This document shows positions 58,390 through 64,000 of a DNA stretch of 64,000 nt, piece by piece. Every line of letters starts with the position of its first letter. Positions within the stretch are counted from its first letter, which is position 1. This DNA is from Loxodes magnus (Eukaryota; Ciliophora; Karyorelictea; Loxodida; Loxodidae). Position numbers and translations under genes: made by a program. The notes below the pieces were generated by a model. That model was not told where the DNA came from. It searched no databases and was given only the letters and a program-made list of their open reading frames with translations. The stretch covers positions 434,001 to 498,000 of the forward strand of contig CAMPDV010000152.1 in assembly GCA_946699065.1 (NCBI GenBank). The letters run 5' to 3'.

Positions 58390-58925
58390 GTTTGTAATTT
58401 TCCATAGATGTGTTTCGTAGTTAACAATAATAGCATCTCTTCGCTATTCGTTTTGATCTGGTACTCGAATTCTTTCTTCCTCTATTATTATTATATATCT
58501 TCTTTGTCCTATTTCATCAATTTGATATTGTAGTTTTCGCTAATTTCATGCAATAACGTTTATTTTGAAAGCAATTTCTTTTTTTCCTACTGTTGTTTCT
58601 AGACTTTATTATTTTTGTTCTATAATATGCTACAGAAGGAATTAAAGTCTTTCTCCTGAAACATAAGTCTTTACTCAATTTACTTTTACTTACTTAGGCT
58701 TTCCATAAATTCCTTGTAGTAACTTATATATATTTTTATCTCTTCTTTTAAGTTTAGTATCACTTTAACTAGCTATTCATAGCTTATTTATTAGCCAATG
58801 GTTAATTTCATTACACTTTATTACAAGATATTCTTAATTCTAATTCTTAGGCTATTCTTCAGACAATAGAGGCAATCTGAAGTATGACTTTCTTTCTATC
58901 CTTTCCATAACCCTAGAAATTCTTG
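58390..58925 (-). pseudogene. gag-like ORF1, type I, decayed
   Basis: Minus frame SYEQLVKVILNLKEEIKIYI, EQRLMFQEKDFNSFCSIL matches LIKVILNLQEEVRKL and RVMFQEWDLSAFWNI of the ORF1 at 1652. Upstream SEEQPKNQNQEYL is in a shifted frame. The knuckle reads CYYCQLRN, then HLWKI one frame over. No terminator. Confidence 0.5.
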
Positions 58926-59039
58926 GATGCCACTTATTTCTAGATTTTAGAAGCTGTAAGAAAACATTTGTGGATGTCTTCTTCTATATTTTATTAAGAA
59001 ATAAATTTATAAAAGAGAATAAAATAATAAGAAAAGGTA

Positions 59040-59640
59040 TTTGATAAAGATATCAGGAAAAATAGAGCAAAACCTGCTGGTACTGCAAATTAAATAGCCA
59101 AGTTATTACGAAAATGCTAAGTTTAAAAAAATCTAGATAAGAAAACTTCAAAAAACATGAATAATACTAAAGAAACTTAGAAAAATTAAAAATGGAGTAA
59201 ATAAATAGAAATATGTACAAGAAATGTTGATAATCATCAATGGTAACCTCCTATATAAAAAATGTCATTTTATTCATAACATGAATAAAATAGTAAAAAT
59301 AATCTGGTAAAAATTCAATGAAAAGTAAGCATTTTAACATTTTAGTTTTCTTTTATCATGCTATTTTAAGAAGAAACTAAGATTAAAAGATAAAATTAAA
59401 AGATCATTAATAAAAAACATTTTTCTAAATAAGTAATAGAATAGAATTAAATTATATATCTAAAATGGATATCGAAGAAGCAGAAAAAAGTAATTATATG
59501 AAAACGACGGATTGAAGAAAAAAAATAGATTTTAGATACTAAGTATATTAAAAGAAATCTTCTTACTGTAGTTCAACTTATCATTTAATCAATAATTAAA
59601 AGGTTTTTTGGAAAAGGAAGAAGAGGAAAAAGATCAAGAA
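59040..59640 (+). pseudogene. two ORF1 knuckle scraps
   Basis: First KTCWYCKLNSQVITKML (59,060-59,110): CX2C with the His and last Cys lost. Second MDIEEAEKSNYMKTTDW and SSYCSSTYHLINN (59,465-59,590): the MDIE box and the YC.STYHL knuckle core resembling CRYCQSSYHLLRNC of type V. No continuous frame joins them. Confidence 0.35.
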
Positions 59641-60034
59641 TAAGAACTATATCAAGATTGAAATAAAGCAATGCATATTTGTACAGAAGATATTTTCATG
59701 CCATCCATATCTAGCTGAAAATAGAATAAAATCAGTAATAACTTATCTAGGAGCAGACTAGATATAAAAAAAGATAATTTCAGAATTTTAAAACATTTTT
59801 AGACTTAAATTTCTTCAAATATGTTAAAAAAATGTTGCTATATTTTGAACATAATTATAGGTAATACAAAAATTTAAGTTATTTTTAAAAATATAATAAA
59901 AATAAATGTAATAGTAATTTATTTTTTGATTTAATTTATTTATCTTTTGAAAGTTATTCAGTTAATATTCTGTAGATAAATGTCAAGATTTAAAGCAGAT
60001 TTTTCGCGGCATCAAGAAAAAAGGAATTAAAAAA

Positions 60035-60808
60035 ATGTTAGAGAAAATAAGACCAGGAAAAGAGCTTCAAAAAGGTCTTACATCAATTCGAAAGATTTAT
60101 CTCTGCAGTGAAGACTAGGAAATGGACTAAAATGTAATTCATTCTGAAGATTCGAATTTCACTACAGAGCAGTAAATAAACTATAATTAGTTGATAAAAG
60201 TGGTACTGAATCTGCAGGAAGAGGTAAAAAAGTTGAAGAAAAATAATAAGAGAAAGATGGAAAACTTGAAAAAGCAGAGGAAATTGAATCAGAATCATGA
60301 CCTAAGAAAGTAATCTTAACGGCTTATGAAATATTTCACAAAATAGGCACAGTCAATCATTGAACTCGAATTAGAAACAAAAAAACGGAGTATCAAGATA
60401 GAAAAAATAGGAGAAAATCAGCAAAAATTGCAGCATTAAATTGAAATAAGAGAATAAGAGAATGATCAAATGTCAATCAAAAGAAAAAACCCAAGATTTA
60501 AACCTAAACGATAAACGTAAAAATACTATTACTGTAACTCTCAAACGTATCTGTGGAAAATATGGTAAAAATTTAACAAATTTAGAAATGTACTGAAACT
60601 CTTTGAAAAGTTAGAGAATAAGAAGATAAAATTTCAGATGTAACTAAAAAGAGAAATATTATACTGCAATTAATTCGGAAAAATATACAAGAAAAAAGAT
60701 ATCAAGTACTATCTTGGTGAAAGAATACCTTAAGGACCATATGGATAACTAGAAGAAGAGTTTAAGAGACTGTCAAACTTTTATATTTAGCTCAAAGAAC
60801 AATCTTGA
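60035..60808 (+). CDS. gag-like ORF1, type I, uninterrupted (257 aa)
   Basis: ATG 60035 to TGA 60806-60808, 258 codons counted, no internal TGA. MLEKIRPGKELQKGLTSIRK, then NYNQLIKVVLNLQEEVKKLK, a strongly basic coiled coil, decayed knuckle YYYCNSQTYLWKIW, C-terminus KYYLGERIPQGPYGQLEEEF. The knuckle has lost its first Cys, His and last Cys, yet the frame is clean. Shares the LIKVVLNLQEEVKKLKK core with the type I ORF1s. The minus-strand 71-aa ORF is a shadow. Confidence 0.6.
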
Positions 60809-60896
60809 GGTTTATGGGAAAGAGGTTGAAATATCTGCAAGAACGTCAAACATTTAATTTTTTATTTGTATTTATAAGAAAATTAGATGTCTGAAG

Positions 60897-61450
60897 ATGA
60901 TAATAAAGAATGTGATAATCTAAAATTTTGAAAAAAGATAATGAGATAAGAAAAAAATTTATAAACAATGAATTAACTATCTTTTTTACGCAAATAAATT
61001 GAAATTTATAAAAAAGAGAAAATATCTTAGCAATTAAAACTAGAAGAGAAAGTATATAAATAAATTTTAAATGTAGGAAAATAATAGGAAATAAAAGTTA
61101 AAATCATTAGAAAAGAGGAAAAAAAGTGAATGATCGATTTCTGAGAATATTGCAAATTAAAAAGAGAATTATAAATGTTTAATTGGATGAAAATAAATCT
61201 ATAAAAATCTGTTTTCCCTGAGGTTCGATTTAACAAATTAAAAAATTATATGATCTTTAGAGTTGGAAAAATATAAAAGATTAGGAATAATTAAAATATT
61301 AAAAAATGAATCGTAATAAAGAATATTACATAAAAGAAGATTTCACCAGTCCGTTAATCTGCTAAAGATAAAAAAGGAATAATAAATTTATCTATGATCG
61401 TATTTATCATAAAACTGAGAACACAGTAACTTTAAGCACTCTTTGATTTT
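60897..61450 (+). pseudogene. ORF1-like coiled-coil ORF
   Basis: ATG 60897: MSEDDNKECDNLKFWKKIM, helix KQIEIYKKEKISQQLKLEEK, then WMIDFWEYCKLKRELQMFNW (decayed knuckle like CWYCKLN), SVFPEVRFNKLKNYMIF. Open to ~61450 with several TGA-Trp. No TGA stop fixed. The knuckle resemblance and its position behind another ORF1 suggest a nested element. Confidence 0.4.
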
Positions 61451-61539
61451 AATATCTTAATTATTATAAAATAATTAAAAAAATAAATTTAGTTTTCATT
61501 AGAAAAATACAAGATAAATTAGTAATAATACAATTTTTA

Positions 61540-63198
61540 ATGTAGTCTAATAACTCCTGTGGAAATTGTAAAAATTAATTTGATAATAGAAAATTTTAAC
61601 CTAAAGAGCTAGACTGTAGTCATGTACTCTGTCTTTTCTGCGCTAAAGATCTTTTTAAATAAAACTAGTAAATTAAATGTCCTTGGGATGGATAAGTTAC
61701 AAAAGATGAGCCAGGTGATCTTCCTACATATTCTATAAAAATAAACTAGCCAATATAAATAATAAATGATTGTGTAAAACATTAAAAACCAAATATTCTT
61801 TTTTGTAGCAATGATCAAGTTGCCATTTGTTATTCTTGCATCCAACAGCACTAAGGCCATACTATTAAGAGCTTTATCAAAGAAGGAACAGAACATTTAA
61901 AAATGAATCAAATAAAAGATGCTTTAGAGAATCAACTTTTAATCAAATAGTTAACTAATAAAATACAAATACAGATAAATATTCAAAAGTAAGCTACATA
62001 GAAAATAACTGAAGAAATGGTTCAAAAAATTGAATAAATAGAATAAGATTTAACAAAATTTATCTAACAGTAAAAACAAGAAATTGTTTAATCTATTATT
62101 TAAAAGTAAAATCAGTATAAAGAAGGTTATGATAAAAGCTTATAAGAAATAAATTTAATAATTTAAACTATTGAAAAAGTTAAGTTTTAAAATGAAGGAA
62201 ATTTTTTGGAATAGTTAGAGTTTATAGAAAAAATAGAAGAAATTAGAAATAAATTATAGAGTTAAGTAATTAAAAAAATAGATATTAGTAATGAAATTGA
62301 AGAAAGTAAAATTAAAGCTATTAAAAGTTAGTTGAGTGAAATAATTAAAATTTAATTTAAAGAATAAGAAAATATCATTGGATAAAATTTAATTTAATTT
62401 AAAAAAAGATACGACGGATTATAAAATATTACTTCTATAATTAAAGATACATAAAATAAAAGAAATTTTAAAATAGGATAAATGCCTCCTTAAGATTAAT
62501 AAATTAATACTCCTAAAACTTCTAGTTATTGTACATAAATAGAATAAATAGGAGAATAATAAATAATAATATCAGGAGATAGTAATTAATAGCAAAGAAG
62601 AAGATTTACAATTTATGATAAAGGAAATATAAAAGAATTAAATATGGAAATAGGAAGATATTATCATAGAACAGTATATGATCATAATTAAATAATTTAT
62701 ATGCTATCTGGATATAATGGTTCAAATGTAAAAGAATGTGAAATATTTAATTTAGCAAATAACAAAAATGATTAATTTACAAGAATATAAGATATTTTAG
62801 ATCCTGTTTATTTATTTGGAGCTTTTATAGATGAAACATAAAGTGTTTATATAGCAGGAGGAACTTCTAACGGAGGAAATATAAATAAAATATAAATATA
62901 TGATTGTTAAAATGGTAGATGAAGATTAAGTAGCTGTGAATTGCCAGCAAATGCAAGAAGTACTTCTGGATATATTTAGAAAATTAAATCAGGATTAATT
63001 TATTATAATGGAAGTGGAAATATAGATACTTTAGTATTTGATGAGAAGTAAGTTTCAAAGCACGGAGAAAAATTTTAAGGAAGTAATTATGTATTTACGT
63101 AACCAATAATAATAGAAGATTAAGTTTACTAGATAGACGTAAATGCTGATCTATTCATATATAGTTTGAATAAATCAAAATGGGAAAAGTGTCAATGA
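61540..63198 (+). CDS. RING/B-box/coiled-coil/Kelch-like protein, copy G (552 aa)
   Basis: ATG 61540 (MQSNNSCGNCKNQFD), TGA 63196-63198 after SKWEKCQ. RING-like C3HC3D finger (CPWDG with TGG), B-box (DCVKHQK...FCSN...CYSC...HQGHT), coiled coil ~140-330, propeller: HNQIIYMLSG, ETQSVYIAGG, GRWRLSSC (TGA), GLIYYNGSG. The Kelch repeat 3 has CQNGRWRL where others have CESNSWRL. Uninterrupted frame. Followed after ~390 bp by an endonuclease fragment. Confidence 0.87.
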
Positions 63199-63589
63199 AA
63201 AATATAATTTCTTTTAATTTTATTTAAAAATACGATGCATTAACTTTATATATTATAATTTTATACAAAAATTCAATCTTTTAGGCGCCATAATCGCTAT
63301 ATATTTAAATAAAAAATATCTAAAAGTTCCTTTGCATCTATGACCCAGTCTTATAGGTGGAGTCAAATTGAATTTATTAAAAATAGTGTATTTTAATATG
63401 AATTAAATTTAGACAATATAATTAAGTATTGAATAATTTATTAAACATTAAGAAATTTATTTATTTTCTATTAATAAAATTTTATAACATTAAAATTTTA
63501 TTCCTAAATTGTATTATGGATATATAACCCATTTCTCAAACTGTGAAAAATCTTAAAGAGTCAGTGTTTTTTTTTAAAGAAGAACTTTA
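63199..63589. other. AT-rich intergenic stretch
   Basis: Contains a GC-richer island at 63,283-63,370 (cgccataatcgctatata ... cctttgcatctatgaccc) without recognised partner. No gene. Confidence 0.35.
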
Positions 63590-64000
63590 TTAGAAATAAA
63601 TAGAATAAGATTTTGGATTATAAAATAATCTTTTTCTACTAAAAAAGTAAATAGCATATATTTTGCTACATTTATACGCCAGCAGATGAAAAATCTTTAA
63701 AAAATAAAAGATTAATCGTTCTCGAGCCTAGAATTAATACTTACAGAATTTGGAGATCAAGCATTTATACTAATGGGTGATTTTAATGCTCTTTTACATG
63801 GATATGGTAGCAATAATTAACAAAACACTTAGGAAAATGATTAGAGATAGCTAAAATGCATTAAATATTATGATATGTAAATTTTAAACGATTAAATTTT
63901 GGAAGCATTAAATGTTGTGTTAATAATAAAGCATATTACAATGATTATGCTATAGTCAACTATCATATTAACATTAATTAGATTTCTGAGTTTAAAGTTA
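63590..64000 (+). pseudogene. LINE AP-like endonuclease domain (runs off window), frameshifted
   Basis: CYIYTPADEKSLKNKRLIV (63,664 on) is the (Y)xYxP strand motif of the exonuclease-endonuclease-phosphatase fold. One frame over, LTEFGDQAFILMGDFNALLH contains the catalytic GDFNA (63776-63790), followed by QRQLKCIKYYDMQILND. Near the edge, NDYAIVNYHI in yet another frame looks like the SDHxxV motif. This is the N-terminal part of a LINE ORF2, here with at least one frameshift; RT would lie beyond 64000. Confidence 0.6.

Noticed and set aside
1..64000. Tetrahymena/Paramecium code (table 6)
   Set aside because: TGA falls inside conserved domains at Trp columns in several genes, which table 6 would read as stop.

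Overview
This is an AT-rich (roughly three-quarters A+T) eukaryotic window whose genes only read through with a ciliate-type code. Nine paralogous copies of one gene can be aligned by eye. In them TAA and TAG stand where other copies have glutamine, and TGA stands at tryptophan columns (for example CPWDG and KWS) that other copies encode with TGG. TGA is also the terminator at the end of several copies, and TAA sits at that same terminal column in others. This fits an all-stops-reassigned, context-dependent code: Condylostoma-like (table 28), or karyorelict/Loxodes-like (table 27) if the terminal TAAs are not real stops. I cannot decide the species. Conventional ORF calling shatters every gene here, and almost all ATG-to-stop ORFs under the standard code are shadows.

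The coding content has two layers. (1) A dispersed family of RING / B-box / coiled-coil / Kelch-like propeller genes of about 550 aa (TRIM-like). Six copies look intact: minus 7345-9000, plus 12472-14130, minus 19673-21349, plus 26308-27960, plus 44741-46402 and plus 61540-63198. One is cut by the left edge (minus 1-1312). One is 5'-truncated and has lost its whole Kelch domain in frame (4490-5344). One is a frameshifted pseudogene (36883-38140). (2) A dense bed of non-LTR retroelements. Many gag-like ORF1 modules carry a coiled coil followed by a CCHC zinc knuckle (CX2CX4HX4C). There are several 5'-truncated reverse-transcriptase ORF2 3' ends sharing a C-terminal RHYP...C.CG...HI zinc domain, one RT palm fragment on the plus strand, an AP-type endonuclease entering at the right edge, and a ~315 bp SINE-like retroposon in three copies, two with 15-17 bp target-site duplications.

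Layout: 1-4490 and 7689-12169 are two copies of one segmental duplication (Kelch gene, ORF1, opposite-strand ORF1, structured tail), each followed by a diverged Kelch paralog. 14.2-22.7 kb holds two SINEs, ORF1 debris and a Kelch gene. 22.7-25.9 kb is stacked ORF1/ORF2 remnants. 26-29.6 kb has a Kelch gene and one arm of an 830 bp inverted repeat whose other arm is at 36.1-36.9 kb. 30-36 kb is LINE-dominated. 38.4-44.3 kb carries four ORF2 3' ends plus an ORF1. 46.4-61.5 kb is mostly ORF1/ORF2 remnants. 61.5-64 kb is a Kelch gene and then an endonuclease.

Most notable: ORF1-only elements from different ORF1 families end in the same short 3' hairpins (two hairpin classes). This suggests a shared tail through which an RT supplied in trans could mobilise non-autonomous ORF1 carriers.
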